Shown: positions 46,108 through 55,210 of the stretch, in pieces | Position numbering within the stretch: the first letter of the stretch is position 1 | Layout of the letters: every line of letters begins with the position of its first letter | From: Thermus thermophilus | Lineage (GTDB): Bacteria > Deinococcota > Deinococci > Deinococcales > Thermaceae | Assembly (NCBI RefSeq): GCF_019974155.1 | Contig: NZ_AP025158.1 | Coordinates: 372,001-436,000 of the forward strand | Direction of reading: 5' to 3' | DNA: 64,000 nt | Program-made: the position numbers and the translations under genes | Notes under the pieces: model-generated | Databases searched by the model: none | What the model saw: only the letters and a program-made list of their open reading frames with translations | Told to the model about the DNA's origin: nothing

Positions 46108-46770
46108 GTGGTCCGCCCCCTTCTGCTTGGCCTTCTTTTGGCGGGGTGCGCGAGCCTTGCCGAGGTGGGTCCTGCGGAGCCCATGCCCCCTGTTCGCCCC
46201 GAGCGGGAAGGGGCCTTCCGGGTGGCGGGGAGGGTTTCCCCCAAGGAAGCCCACCCTTACCGTGAGTTGGTACAGCGCCTCTGGCCCCACGCGGTGGTTT
46301 TTGGCCGGAGGGGATACGGGGAGGTCCTGGCCCAAAGCGTGCTTGTGGGGTGGACCCGTTGCCGGGCCTTGGCCATAGTGCCTCAGGGGTCTTCCCACCG
46401 GACCTTAAGCGACCTTGTGGGGGCCACGGTGGCCTTGGTGGACCCGCTCTTCAACACGGGGCGGGCCTGCTTCTTCCGAGCCCTGCGCCGGGAGGGCTTC
46501 CAGCCGGAGCGGATGCTTCGCCGGATGGTCTACACCTATAGCCACGACCGGGCGGTGGAGGCGGTGGCCCGGGGGCTTGTGGACGTGGCGGCGGTAGATG
46601 GCATGGTGTTGGACGCCCTGCTCCGCGCGCGGCTCGGGTGGAGGAACCGGATCCGGGTCCTCGAGGACCTCCTCCAAGCCGGGGACCCCCTCCTTGCCCT
46701 CGGGATCGTCGGCTTCAGGCTCGCAAGCGGAAAGCCCCACGTGGACCTCTGGCGGGAGGTGAGCCGGTGA
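46108..46770 (+). CDS. PhnD-like periplasmic-binding lipoprotein (TtrS sensor-domain homologue)
   Basis: GTG 46108 opens MVRPLLLGLLLAGCASLAEV, a lipoprotein signal with lipobox LAGC. The mature part (about 205 residues) resembles PhnD/ABC-type phosphonate-binding domains: DLVGATVALVDPLFNTGRAC, YTYSHDRAVEAVARGLVDVA and VDGMVLDALLRA are typical elements. Salmonella TtrS carries such a domain fused to its kinase; here it is a separate gene coupled by GTGA to a kinase. CATACT at 46096-46101 ends 6 bases before the start, suggesting a leaderless transcript. Its likely ligand is the oxidoreductase substrate. Confidence 0.72.
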   Translation: MVRPLLLGLLLAGCASLAEVGPAEPMPPVRPEREGAFRVAGRVSPKEAHPYRELVQRLWPHAVVFGRRGYGEVLAQSVLVGWTRCRALAIVPQGSSHRTLSDLVGATVALVDPLFNTGRACFFRALRREGFQPERMLRRMVYTYSHDRAVEAVARGLVDVAAVDGMVLDALLRARLGWRNRIRVLEDLLQAGDPLLALGIVGFRLASGKPHVDLWREVSR

Positions 46771-48389
46771 GGAGGAGCTTGAAGGAGAAGATCCTTTGGG
46801 CCTTGGCCTTGGGTTTCCTTCTCTTCGGGGTCGGTATGGGTGGGGTCGCTTACCATCTGGTGCGCTCCGGCCTGGAGGAGGCCCTCGAGGCCGAGGGGCG
46901 TGCCCAGGTGGCCCGCTTGGCCTCCTTGGTGGAGGAAGACCTTCTTCTGAACGATCTTTACGCCGTCTACCGTAAGATGTCCGCCCTCGGAGAAGGGGTC
47001 TACGGTTTCCTGGAGGGACCCGAAGGGGAGGTTTTGGTCCACACCTTCCCGGGGGGCATCCCCGCGGGGCTTAGGGGCCTGGAGGGGCGGTTCCTTTGGG
47101 AGGGCCGGGTTTACCGGGCCTACCTTAGCCCCATTGCCGAGGGGAGGTTAGGCCGGGTCACCTTGGTTTTTCCCGAGGAAGGGTTGAGGCGCTCCCTTGC
47201 TAGGCTCCTGGTGGCAGGGTTTTGGCTTTCCCTGGGGGTGGGAGGGATGGCCTTCCTTTGGGCGGGGGCCCTCGTCCAGCGGGCGCTTAGGCCCTTGGAG
47301 GATATGGTCCAGGGGGTGAGGACCTGGGAGCAGGGCCGGACCGAGCCCCTGGCCGAGCCCGAGGGGGAGCTTGCGGTCCTAGCCTGGACGTTGAACCGGT
47401 ACCACCGCCAGGTGCTGGAGCGGGAGCAGGGGCTTTCCCTCCTCAACCGGGTAGCGGAGGCGGTGAACCGGGCGGACACCCCGGAGTCCGTTCTGGCCTG
47501 CGCCTTAAAGGCCCTCTGCGAAAGCGGCCTCTTCCAGTGCGGGGAAGCTTGGCTTGGGGAGGCGCGGGTGGCCAAGGCGGGCTGTCCCCACCTGGGCGAC
47601 TGCCCGTGGAGGGGGGAGCACCGGGTCCTCGTCCTTTCCGGAGCCCGGATCCACCTCAGGACCCAGGTGTCCCAGGCCCTCCTGGAGGCGGTGAAGGTCC
47701 CTATTGAAGCGGGGCTTCATCGGGCCCGCTACGCCCAGGCCCTCGCCGAGCGGGACAGGGAGCGGGCCCAGTTCCTAAAGGCCCTCCTAGAGGCTCAGGA
47801 GGCAGAGCGAGCCCGCATCGCCCGGGACCTCCACGACCAGGTGGGCCAGATCCTCACCGGGATTGACCTGGGTCTGCGGGCGGTGAGGGAGGGGAAGATG
47901 GAGGCCTTGCCCACCCTCCAAGAGCTGGTGCGGAGCGCCATCCAGGATGTCCGCCTCCTTTCCCGCTCCCTTCGCCCTCCTGCCCTAGATACCCTGGGCC
48001 TCGAGGCCGCCCTAAGGCGAATGGTGGAGGAGTTCGCCGAACGCACCGGCCTCCGGGCCAACCTCTTCTGCCAGCTTCCCGAACGCCTGCCGGAGTCCCA
48101 CGAGATCGTCCTTTACCGGGTGGTCCAGGAGGCCTTGACCAACGTGGCCCGCCACGCCAGGGCCCAGGAGGTGTCCGTGGTTCTCCGCCGGGAGGAAGGG
48201 GGGGTGAGCTTGGTGGTGGAGGACGACGGACAGGGGTTTTCCCCCAGGGTGCGGCCCGGACTTGGGCTTCTCGGCATTCGCGAGCGGGTGGAGCTTTTGG
48301 GCGGCAGCTTCCAGGTGGAGAGCCTCGAGGGCCAAGGGACCACCCTTTACGTGCGCCTTCCTCTGGTCTTGGAGGAGGTGAAGGTATGA
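46767..48389 (+). CDS. NarX-type sensor histidine kinase
   Basis: GTG 46767 overlaps the stop of the lipoprotein gene. The 540-residue protein has an N-terminal helix (9-32), a short extracytoplasmic part, a second helix near 147-170, a HAMP-like segment, a cysteine-bearing region (Cys245, 251, 258, 273 and 279, with CPHLGDCPW), then HisKA_3 with phospho-acceptor His356 in ARIARDLHDQVGQ, and HATPase_c (EALTNVARHA, DDGQGFSP, GLGLLGIRERV). The Cys cluster recalls the central module of NarX. Its own periplasmic part is small, so sensing may rely on the lipoprotein. Confidence 0.88.
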   Translation: MRRSLKEKILWALALGFLLFGVGMGGVAYHLVRSGLEEALEAEGRAQVARLASLVEEDLLLNDLYAVYRKMSALGEGVYGFLEGPEGEVLVHTFPGGIPAGLRGLEGRFLWEGRVYRAYLSPIAEGRLGRVTLVFPEEGLRRSLARLLVAGFWLSLGVGGMAFLWAGALVQRALRPLEDMVQGVRTWEQGRTEPLAEPEGELAVLAWTLNRYHRQVLEREQGLSLLNRVAEAVNRADTPESVLACALKALCESGLFQCGEAWLGEARVAKAGCPHLGDCPWRGEHRVLVLSGARIHLRTQVSQALLEAVKVPIEAGLHRARYAQALAERDRERAQFLKALLEAQEAERARIARDLHDQVGQILTGIDLGLRAVREGKMEALPTLQELVRSAIQDVRLLSRSLRPPALDTLGLEAALRRMVEEFAERTGLRANLFCQLPERLPESHEIVLYRVVQEALTNVARHARAQEVSVVLRREEGGVSLVVEDDGQGFSPRVRPGLGLLGIRERVELLGGSFQVESLEGQGTTLYVRLPLVLEEVKV

Positions 48390-49003
48390 TCCGAGTGTTT
48401 CTTGTAGACGACCACCCGGTGGTGCGGGCGGGGATCCGCTTCCTCCTGCAGGGCAAGGTGGAGGTGGTGGGGGAGGCCGAAACGGGAAAGGAGGCCCTGG
48501 AGAGGATCCCTAAGGCGAACCCGGACGTGGCGGTTCTGGACATCGCCCTTCCCGATATGGACGGCATCCGGCTGGCCGAGGCCTTAAAGGAGGCGTGCCC
48601 CGGGGTGCGCCTCCTCGCCCTCTCCATGTACGCCGAGCCCGAGTACGCCGAACGCTTCCTCCAGGCAGGGGGCGCGGGCTATCTGCCGAAGGACGCAGCA
48701 GAAGAGGAGCTTCTGGACGCGGTCAAGGCGGTGGCCCGGGGAGAGTTCTACGTTCCCCAAGGGCTTCTCTACCGCATGATCCGCTCCCAGACGGAGAGGA
48801 GACCGGGCCCCGAGGTCCTCACGGAGCGGGAGCTTGCGGTGGTCCGCTGTCTGGCCCAAGGATGCTCCTACAAGGAGATCGGCGAGCGTATGGGCATCTC
48901 CGAGAAGACGGTGGCCACGTACCGGGAAAGGGCAGCGGAAAAGCTCGGCCTGAGGAGCCGGGCCGAGCTTGTGCGTTGGGCTTTGGAGCACGGGCTGGTC
49001 TGA
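48386..49003 (+). CDS. NarL/FixJ-family response regulator (TtrR-like)
   Basis: The 205-residue protein has a receiver with Asp52 in VAVLDIALPDMDG, Ser in LLALSMYAEPEY and Lys in GYLPKDAAEEE, then a LuxR-type HTH with LTERELAVVRCLAQGCSYKE and ISEKTVATYRERAAEKLGLR. It overlaps the kinase gene by 4 bp (ATGA). It is expected to activate the divergent oxidoreductase operon, whose control region has several inverted repeats. Its stop is one base from the 3' end of the convergent gltB. Confidence 0.93.
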   Translation: MIRVFLVDDHPVVRAGIRFLLQGKVEVVGEAETGKEALERIPKANPDVAVLDIALPDMDGIRLAEALKEACPGVRLLALSMYAEPEYAERFLQAGGAGYLPKDAAEEELLDAVKAVARGEFYVPQGLLYRMIRSQTERRPGPEVLTERELAVVRCLAQGCSYKEIGERMGISEKTVATYRERAAEKLGLRSRAELVRWALEHGLV

Positions 49004-49004
49004 A

Positions 49005-50756
49005 CTACTCCGTGCTCACCCCCTGGTCCACCTGCTGGTTCACGGGCTCCACCATGCGGAAGTGCTCCGCCGGGTTCTCCAGGAGCTTTTCCAGCCGCTT
49101 CGCCTTCTCCTCCCGCTTGGCCTCCCAAAGCACCCGGATGTAGGCGGAAAGGAGCTCCCGCACGTCCTCCACGCCCCTGGCGTCCAGGGGCTTCACCGCC
49201 ACCCTGGCCCCCTTGGCCAGCCGGCGCTTCATGGCCTCCTCCGTGAGGCCCATCTCCGGCCAGTGGCGCAGGTAAACCCGTCCCCCGGTCATGCCCGAGC
49301 AGATCCAGGGCCCGGGGTCCCCGAGGACCAGGGCCCGCCCCCGCGTCATGTACTCAAAGGCGAAGCCCTTGGCCTGGGCCCGGGCGGCGAGGTTGCCGAG
49401 ATCGTCCCGCAAGGGGCGCTCCGGCTCCCCGCCCAGGATCACGTCGGCCCCGGAAAGCCGGATGCAGAAGCGGCTGTCCGCCACCCCCTCCACGATGAGA
49501 AGCCCCCCGATGGCCCCGTAGGCGAAGCTCTTCCCCACCGAGCCGTCCACGTAGGCGCCGAAGGGATTCTTCCCCTTGAGAATGGCCACGGTGCCGCCGA
49601 AGGCGCCCTTGGCCACCCCGTCCTGGGCCCCGCCTTCCACCACCACCTTCATCCCCTCCACGTTGAAGGCGGCAAGGCCGTTGCCGGCCACGCTCCCCGC
49701 GTCAAAGCGGAGCTCCACCTCCGCGTCAAACCCCTTGCCGTAGAGGCGCCGCCTCGCGATCTCCCCGGCGAGGTGGGCCCCAAGCGCCCGGTCGGTGGAG
49801 TCCACGGGACCTTCCTGGAAGACGAGGCGCTTGCTCCCCTCCTGGTAGGCCGCCATGACCACCTCGGTGATGGTGCGGGTGAGCTGGTTCAGGGGCTTTC
49901 TGAGGACGTGGGCGGAGGTGTCCTTAAGCCACTCGGGCTCCTCCACGGGGGCGAAGAAGTAGCCGAGGTCCAGCTCCTCCAGGTGGTCCCGCTGGTAAAG
50001 GAGGTCCGAGCGGCCGCGAAGCTCCCGCAAGGAGCGGGCCCCGAGAGCGGCCACGAGTTCCCTCAAGGCCTCCCCCATGGCCCCGAAGAAACGGGTGAGC
50101 TGCTCCACCGCCCGCTCCAGGTCCTGGGGGACGAAGCGCTTGAGGCCGTGGGCCATGGCCTCCTCCACCGTCTGGATCTGGGTGGTGATGCCCACGTGGC
50201 AGGTGTCCAGCTGGCAGCCACGGCAGATGGTGCAGCCGATGGCCACCATGGCCATGGTGGCCATGCCCACCCGGTCCGCCCCCAAAAGGACCATGCGCAG
50301 CACGTCGTAGGCCGTCTTCAGTCCCCCGTCCGCCCAGATCTCCACCTTGTCCCTGAGCCCCGCCCGCACCAGGGCGCGGTGGACCCGGCGCACCCCGAGT
50401 TCCACGGGAAGCCCCGCGTACTTCAGGGCGTGGAGCCTGGCCGCCCCCGTCCCCCCCTCAAACCCCGAGAGGGTGATGACGTCCGCCCCCGCCTTGGCGA
50501 TGCCCACGGCGATGGTGCCGATGCCGGGGATCACGGGCACCTTCACCGAGACCAGGGCCTTGGGGTTCACCGTCTTCAGCTCCTCAATGAGCTGGGCCAG
50601 GTCCTCAATGGAGTAGAGGTCGTGGTTGTTGGAGGGGCTGATGAGGTCCACCCCGGGCACGGCGTTCCGGGCGGCGGCCACCTTGGGGGAGACCTTCTTG
50701 CCGGGGAGGTGCCCCCCCCTCCCCGGGCTTCGCCCCCTGGCCGATCTTGATCTCAA
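49005..50756 (-). CDS. gltB: glutamate synthase large subunit, C-terminal portion after frameshift
   Basis: The homologous part starts at about 50715 ([20 protein letters not shown]) and runs to the stop at 49005. It contains the FMN-binding domain (VITLSGFEGGTGAARLHALK), the [3Fe-4S] cysteines in CTICRGCQLDTCHVGI and the C-terminal glutamate synthase beta-helix with GVAKGAFGGTVAILKG. About the first 14 codons from ATG 50756 are out-of-frame sequence shared with the N-terminal piece. Joined to the upstream frame it would make a normal alpha subunit of about 1500 residues that makes glutamate from glutamine and 2-oxoglutarate. Confidence 0.88.
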   Translation of the reverse strand: MRSRSARGRSPGRGGHLPGKKVSPKVAAARNAVPGVDLISPSNNHDLYSIEDLAQLIEELKTVNPKALVSVKVPVIPGIGTIAVGIAKAGADVITLSGFEGGTGAARLHALKYAGLPVELGVRRVHRALVRAGLRDKVEIWADGGLKTAYDVLRMVLLGADRVGMATMAMVAIGCTICRGCQLDTCHVGITTQIQTVEEAMAHGLKRFVPQDLERAVEQLTRFFGAMGEALRELVAALGARSLRELRGRSDLLYQRDHLEELDLGYFFAPVEEPEWLKDTSAHVLRKPLNQLTRTITEVVMAAYQEGSKRLVFQEGPVDSTDRALGAHLAGEIARRRLYGKGFDAEVELRFDAGSVAGNGLAAFNVEGMKVVVEGGAQDGVAKGAFGGTVAILKGKNPFGAYVDGSVGKSFAYGAIGGLLIVEGVADSRFCIRLSGADVILGGEPERPLRDDLGNLAARAQAKGFAFEYMTRGRALVLGDPGPWICSGMTGGRVYLRHWPEMGLTEEAMKRRLAKGARVAVKPLDARGVEDVRELLSAYIRVLWEAKREEKAKRLEKLLENPAEHFRMVEPVNQQVDQGVSTE

Positions 50757-53484
50757 TGACGCTCGCCGAGTTCAGCATGTAGGCGTGAACCCCGAAGCGG
50801 CCCGAGGCCACCTGCTGGCCCCGCCAGGGGGTGTACTTGCCCAGCATGTCGGGGATCTCCCCGCCCTCCCCGTTGATGCACAGCATGTTGAGGCGCTTGG
50901 CGGCCTCGGCGTAGGCGCGGAAGGAGGCCTCCCCTTGGGAGCCGAAGCTCATGGCGCTGATCACGAAGGGCAGGGAGTGGGCCCCCACGGAGAGGTCCAC
51001 CTCCTCCGGGGCCACGTCGCTCCTTTCGGGGAAGCGCACCTCCAATAGCTGCCTGGCGGCCACGGGGTTTTCCCGCTCTAAGGCGCGCACCTTCTCCTGG
51101 AAGTGGGCGTAGGGGGCCTTCCCCGAGGCCACCTCCTGGGCCGCCTTGTAGATCCTGGGGTTGAAGCGGAAGTCCTTGGCGGGCATGACCTTTTCCGCCC
51201 GGAGGAACCCCTCCCGCTCCAAGAGGGTCCGCTCCAGCTCCAAGAAGCCGTACCCCGCCTTCTCCGAGCCCAGGAAGTTGCGGGTGCCGAAGTACTCGGC
51301 GAGCTCGGGCTTGAGGCCGATGGCGCTGAAGATCCTGCCGTAGCCCCGGAGCTCGTGGATGCCCATGGTGGAGATGACCTTCTCCAGGCCCTTCTTCAGG
51401 GCCTCGAGGACCCCGGCGAGCCCCTTCCTCCCCTCCAGGGCCCGGGCCTTCTCCTCCATGAGCCAGGGGGCCACGGCCTCGGCGCCGAGCCCCAGGAGGA
51501 AGGCCACGTCGTGGAGGTTCCGCACGCCCCCGGAGTGGACGAGAAGCGAGGTGCGCCGCCTTAGGGCCACCCCCTCGGCGTCCCGCTTCATTAGGGCCCG
51601 GTTCACCGCGGCCACGGCGAGGCCCACGTCAATCCACACGCCCCCCTGGAAGGCCTCCCGGTCGGAGAGGATGAGGACCTCGGCCCCTTCCTCCACGGCC
51701 TTCACCGCTTCCTCTTCCAGGCGCTTGAGCCCGGCCAAAAGCCCTTCCTCCACGGTGAACTGGGGGACGAGGGTCTTGGTCTTGAAACGGGCCCGAACCT
51801 CGGAGAGGGTCAGGGTGCCGAAGGCCTCCGCCAGGGCCTGGTCCTCCTCGAGGACGACGGGGAGGAGGAGTTCCTCCACCCTTCCCCCGCCCCGGCCGTC
51901 GGGCAGGGGGCGGCGGCCCAGGAGGGTGCGGGTGGAGAAGTGCTCCACCTCCCGCTCCCGGTCAATGGCGGGGTTGGTCACCACCGCCACCGTCTCCTTG
52001 AAGAACTCGGAGAGGTTGGGCTTTTCCGGGTTAAGGGCGGCGAGCGGCCCATCGTAGCCCAGGGAGCCGATGGGCTCGTTCCCCGTCTTGGCCAGGGCCT
52101 CGAGGTAGGCCTGGTCCCAGCGGTCCCAGCCGAAGGCCCGCTCCAGGCCCAAGGGGGGCGGGGCGGGCTTCTCCTCCACCTCCACCCCGCTTCCCCCCGC
52201 CAAAGGGGGCGGGGCCTGGCGGAGGGGACCCGCCAGGTGGACCCGGTACCCCTCCACGGGCGTGCGGGCGGCGATCCTCTCCAGGACCTGCCGCTGGTGG
52301 CGGTCAAAGGGGAGCACCTTGGCCCCTTCGGGGGTGAGGCGGAGGTAGACCTTCTCCCCGGGGGCCAGGGGCTTGGGCTCGGAGACAAACTCCTCGGCGC
52401 TGAAGACCCCGCGCTCGGAGGAGAAGACGAGCTCGTAGGGGGTTTCAAACTGCCAAAGGGGCCTCAAGCCCATGGCGTCCGTGGCGAAGACGGCCTCGTC
52501 CCCGTGGCGGCTCACGATGGCGGCAGGCCCCTGGGCCAAGGGGCCGAAGCGCTGGCGCAGGGCCATGTAAAGGTCCTGAAGGTCCTCGGGCAGGGCCTTG
52601 ATCTCTCCCAGGACGGGGGGGAAGACCAGGTCCATGGCCTCGGGGAGGGTGAGGCCGTAGCGGTAGATGAGCCCCTCCAGCATGCGGTTCAGGTCCTGGG
52701 AGTCCGAGCCCCCGGTCCGGGGGATGCCCAGGTAGTCCATCTCCCGCCTCAGGCGCTCAATGGTGTTGATCTCGCCGTTGTGGCCGATGAGGCCGAAGGG
52801 CTGGACCTGCTCAAAGGTGGAGAGGGTGTTGGTGGAGTAGCGGTTGTGGCCCAAGGCGATGCGGCTTTTGAACTCGGGGCGGGAAAGCTCGGGGTAGTAG
52901 CGCTTGAGAAGCTCCGCCGCCCCCCGCACCTTGTAGACCACGCTGTGGGTGGACAGGGAGACCACGTGCACGGGGAAGCTGGCCTCGAGCCTCAGGCCAA
53001 GCTCCCACAAAGGAGCGTCCCCGTCCGGGGAAAGCCCCGCCACCTGGAGGAAGAGGGGCTCCGTGCGCCGCCCCACGGGGCCGAGGACCTCGCTCACCAC
53101 CTCTCCCCGTCGGAAGAGGACGGGGCGGATGCCGAGCCGTTGCCCTTCCCGCCTTAGGAGGTCCTCAAACTCCTGGAGCCTGCCCGCTTCCTTCTTGGGC
53201 ACGAAGAAGTGGCCCACGAAGAAGCGGGGGTTATGGGCCAGGCCCGGGTCCAGGCCCGCCTGTTCCAGGAAGAGCGCCCATAGCTCCCGGGGGATGTCGG
53301 TCTGGATTCCCGTGCCGTCCCCCTCGCCCCGGATGGCCCCCGCGCGGTGGGCCATGCGGTAGAGGCTCTCCAGGGTCCTCCGCACCACGCGGTGGGAGGG
53401 CTTGCCGCTCTTTTCCGCCATGGCGATGATGCCGCAGGCGTCCCGACCTAGGGGGATGTCCGGGTAGGCGTCCTTCCAGCTCAT
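50605..53484 (-). CDS. gltB: glutamate synthase large subunit, N-terminal portion before frameshift
   Basis: This frame encodes the amidotransferase domain, with nucleophile Cys17 exposed by propeptide removal ([14 protein letters not shown]), the [20 protein letters not shown] region, the central domain, and the start of the synthase domain up to [16 protein letters not shown]. It then leaves the family sequence at a run of eight G on the coding strand and ends in an unrelated Pro/Arg-rich tail at 50605. Seven G would restore the frame. It has a strong promoter upstream. No gltD small-subunit gene is adjacent. Confidence 0.9.
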   Translation of the reverse strand: MSWKDAYPDIPLGRDACGIIAMAEKSGKPSHRVVRRTLESLYRMAHRAGAIRGEGDGTGIQTDIPRELWALFLEQAGLDPGLAHNPRFFVGHFFVPKKEAGRLQEFEDLLRREGQRLGIRPVLFRRGEVVSEVLGPVGRRTEPLFLQVAGLSPDGDAPLWELGLRLEASFPVHVVSLSTHSVVYKVRGAAELLKRYYPELSRPEFKSRIALGHNRYSTNTLSTFEQVQPFGLIGHNGEINTIERLRREMDYLGIPRTGGSDSQDLNRMLEGLIYRYGLTLPEAMDLVFPPVLGEIKALPEDLQDLYMALRQRFGPLAQGPAAIVSRHGDEAVFATDAMGLRPLWQFETPYELVFSSERGVFSAEEFVSEPKPLAPGEKVYLRLTPEGAKVLPFDRHQRQVLERIAARTPVEGYRVHLAGPLRQAPPPLAGGSGVEVEEKPAPPPLGLERAFGWDRWDQAYLEALAKTGNEPIGSLGYDGPLAALNPEKPNLSEFFKETVAVVTNPAIDREREVEHFSTRTLLGRRPLPDGRGGGRVEELLLPVVLEEDQALAEAFGTLTLSEVRARFKTKTLVPQFTVEEGLLAGLKRLEEEAVKAVEEGAEVLILSDREAFQGGVWIDVGLAVAAVNRALMKRDAEGVALRRRTSLLVHSGGVRNLHDVAFLLGLGAEAVAPWLMEEKARALEGRKGLAGVLEALKKGLEKVISTMGIHELRGYGRIFSAIGLKPELAEYFGTRNFLGSEKAGYGFLELERTLLEREGFLRAEKVMPAKDFRFNPRIYKAAQEVASGKAPYAHFQEKVRALERENPVAARQLLEVRFPERSDVAPEEVDLSVGAHSLPFVISAMSFGSQGEASFRAYAEAAKRLNMLCINGEGGEIPDMLGKYTPWRGQQVASGRFGVHAYMLNSASVIEIKIGQGAKPGEGGAPPRQEGLPQGGRRPERRARGGPHQPLQQPRPLLH
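50712..50719 (-). other. G8 homopolymer frameshift site in gltB
   Basis: The plus strand has eight C in a row here; on the coding strand the run follows GGGGA. With seven G the codons read K-P-G-E-G-G-H-L-P-G, the conserved sequence; with eight, the frame shifts by +1. It may be a real mutation, a sequencing or assembly error, or a slippage site. Confidence 0.85.
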
Positions 53485-53543
53485 CTTCGGGCTCCTTTTG
53501 CTTGGGGGTGGGTGGGGGTAAAAGAATGCACGTTGTTCCTGGG

Positions 53544-53572
53544 ATTATACAGGCCGTGCCCGGCCCGGTCAA
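53544..53572 (-). promoter_or_regulatory. sigma-A type promoter of gltB
   Basis: On the minus strand TTGACC (53572-53567) and TATAAT (53549-53544) are separated by exactly 17 bases, an almost perfect vegetative promoter. The leader to the gltB ATG is about 55 bases. Confidence 0.88.
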
Positions 53573-53588
53573 GCCATTGTGGGCTTGC

Positions 53589-54005
53589 CTAGTAAATCGC
53601 CTTGTACCCCGGAGGGGGCGGGAGGAGGGAGAGAAGAACCCTAAGGCCGTAGGCGATGAGCTCCAAAAGCGCCCGCGCCATGGCCGTCCAAGGCTTCCGC
53701 TCCAAAAGGTACCCCCCACCCAGCCGCGTCTTCATCCCCCCAAACACCCCCTCCACCACCCCGCGAAACCGGTACACCTCAAGGTCCCACCCCTCCCGCA
53801 CCCGCCGCACCTCCTTCCCCCGGCGGAAGCGGAGAAGCCGGTCCTTGCTCCGGTAGGCCAGCCCCGTGGTGTCCATGAGGTAGAGGGGGGGAAAGCGCCC
53901 CGGGAGGGGCTTCTGGGGAAGAGGCCTGGGGGCCTCCCGGCCCCTGCCCCTCCTCGCTTCCACCCTCTGGAGGGCCATCCCCTTCAGGGGAAGGCAAGGA
54001 GACAT
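53589..54005 (-). pseudogene. transposase remnant (DDE family, C-terminal part)
   Basis: The 138-codon frame holds the C-terminal third of a DDE transposase (IS4/IS5-like): LYLMDTTGLAYRSKDR, then YRFRGVVEGVFGGMKTRLGG, where Glu in VVEG is the likely third catalytic residue, and LLELIAYGLRVLLSLLP. The N-terminal catalytic region is missing and no terminal inverted repeats are visible. The first about 30 residues do not look like transposase. It is wedged between the gltB promoter and the tRNA-Lys promoter, consistent with an old insertion beside a tRNA gene that has since eroded. Confidence 0.75.
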
Positions 54006-54009
54006 CGCC

Positions 54010-54038
54010 TTGACAACTTCAAGGGGAAGGGCTAGACT
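54010..54038 (+). promoter_or_regulatory. promoter of tRNA-Lys
   Basis: TTGACA (54010-54015) and TAGACT (54033-54038), with a 17-base spacer, lie 14 bases before the tRNA 5' end, a near-consensus vegetative promoter. Confidence 0.85.
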
Positions 54039-54052
54039 CTTCTTTGGCGTTT

Positions 54053-54128
54053 GGGCCGCTAGCTCAACTGGTAGAGCAACCGACTCTTAATCGGTGGGTT
54101 ACAGGTTCGAGTCCTGTGCGGCCCACCA
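54053..54128 (+). tRNA. tRNA-Lys (anticodon CTT)
   Basis: The 76-base sequence folds as a cloverleaf: acceptor stem GGGCCGC (54053-54059) with GCGGCCC (54118-54124), D arm GCTC/GAGC, anticodon stem ACCGA/TCGGT with loop CTCTTAA (anticodon CTT, codon AAG), T arm ACAGG-TTCGAGT-CCTGT, discriminator A and an encoded CCA at 54126-54128. AAG is the dominant lysine codon in this genome. It has its own promoter and a terminator directly downstream. Confidence 0.98.
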
Positions 54129-54133
54129 ACGCG

Positions 54134-54159
54134 CCCCCGGGAAACCGGGGGTTTTCCTT
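54134..54159 (+). terminator. Rho-independent terminator of tRNA-Lys
   Basis: CCCCCGG (54134-54140), loop GAAA, CCGGGGG (54145-54151), then TTTTCCTT form a classic intrinsic terminator starting 5 bases after the tRNA CCA. Confidence 0.9.
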
Positions 54160-54172
54160 ATCGGGGGGTATC

Positions 54173-55210
54173 ATGGGCGGCATGGTGCGGGTGCCCGAGA
54201 ACCCCGAGGCCCTTTTGCCGCTGGACCTGCCCGAAGGGGAGCCCTGGGGGTACGCCTTCGCCCAGGCCCTTCTCCGGGCCCCCTGGGCCTTCCGGGCCTT
54301 AAAGCCCACACCGGGCCTTCTGGACCTCATCCGCTGGGATCTGGACAGGCTTCACCGGGAGCTGGAGGCCAGGCGCCGGACCTGGCCCTTGGGCGCCTTG
54401 GGGCTGAGGCCCCCACACCCCGCGGAGGAAGCCCTTCTCCAGGCGCTTCTTCGCCGGGACCCCGAGGGCGTGGTGGAGGCTTTACAGGTCCACGGGCCCT
54501 GGCCCTTCGCCCTCTACCGGGCCTTCCGCTTTGACGGGGAGGTCCACCCCTTGCGCGCCCTGCGCCTGCCCCGGCAGGACGAGCTCGTGGGCTACGAGGC
54601 CCAGCGGGAAGCCCTCGAGGCCAACGCTCGGCGCTTCCTCTCCGGCAAGCCCGCCCTCCACACCCTCCTCTACGGGGCCCGGGGCACGGGGAAGAGCACC
54701 GCCGCCAAGAGCCTCCTTCACCTGCCTGGGGCCCGCATGGTGGAGGTGGAAAAGGGGGCCTTGCCCCGCCTGGGGGCGCTTTTGGAGCAGCTCGCCTCCC
54801 TGCCCCACCGCTACCTGCTCTTTTTGGACGACCTCTCCTTGGACCCCGAGGACGAGGCCTTCCACCACCTCAAGGCCCTCTTGGAGGGGAGCCTCGAGGG
54901 CCCCCCCGAGAACGTCCTCCTCCTCGCCACCTCCAACCGCCGCCATCTGGTGCGCCGCCTGGGGGAAAACCCCCTACCCGGGGAGGCCCCCGAGGCCTGG
55001 GACGCCCTCCAGGACACCCTGGCCCTTTCCGAGCGCTTCGGCCTCGTCCTCACCTTCCCTCCTCTGGACAAGGCCCTCTACCTGAAGGCCGTGGCCCACC
55101 ACCTGGGGCGGTCCCTGACCCCCGAGGAGGAGGGGAGGGCCCTGCGCTTCGCCCTGGAGCGGGGCTTCTCCGGCCGGGTGGCCCGACAGTTCGCCCAGAC
55201 CTTGCTTTAG
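54173..55210 (+). CDS. DUF815-family AAA+ ATPase
   Basis: From ATG 54173, with a G-rich ribosome site, the protein is 345 residues. The N-terminal 120 residues are helical; then come DELVGYEAQREALEANARRF, Walker A LYGARGTGKSTAAK, Walker B YLLFLDDLSLDPEDEAFH and sensor-like NVLLLATSNRRHLVRR, the pattern of DUF815 AAA+ ATPases. These are thought to load or remodel unknown partners. The gene sits between tRNA-Lys and convergent pyrG, overlapping pyrG by 4 bases at the stops. A start at ATG 54182 is also possible. Confidence 0.86.
   Translation: MGGMVRVPENPEALLPLDLPEGEPWGYAFAQALLRAPWAFRALKPTPGLLDLIRWDLDRLHRELEARRRTWPLGALGLRPPHPAEEALLQALLRRDPEGVVEALQVHGPWPFALYRAFRFDGEVHPLRALRLPRQDELVGYEAQREALEANARRFLSGKPALHTLLYGARGTGKSTAAKSLLHLPGARMVEVEKGALPRLGALLEQLASLPHRYLLFLDDLSLDPEDEAFHHLKALLEGSLEGPPENVLLLATSNRRHLVRRLGENPLPGEAPEAWDALQDTLALSERFGLVLTFPPLDKALYLKAVAHHLGRSLTPEEEGRALRFALERGFSGRVARQFAQTLL

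Noticed and set aside
49005-53484. Two separate glutamate synthase genes
   Set aside because: The two frames are complementary parts of one protein and meet at a homopolymer; each alone lacks essential domains.
54044-54172. Extending the DUF815 gene upstream through the tRNA
   Set aside because: The open frame crosses tRNA-Lys and its terminator; the start at 54173 with its own ribosome site fits the family.
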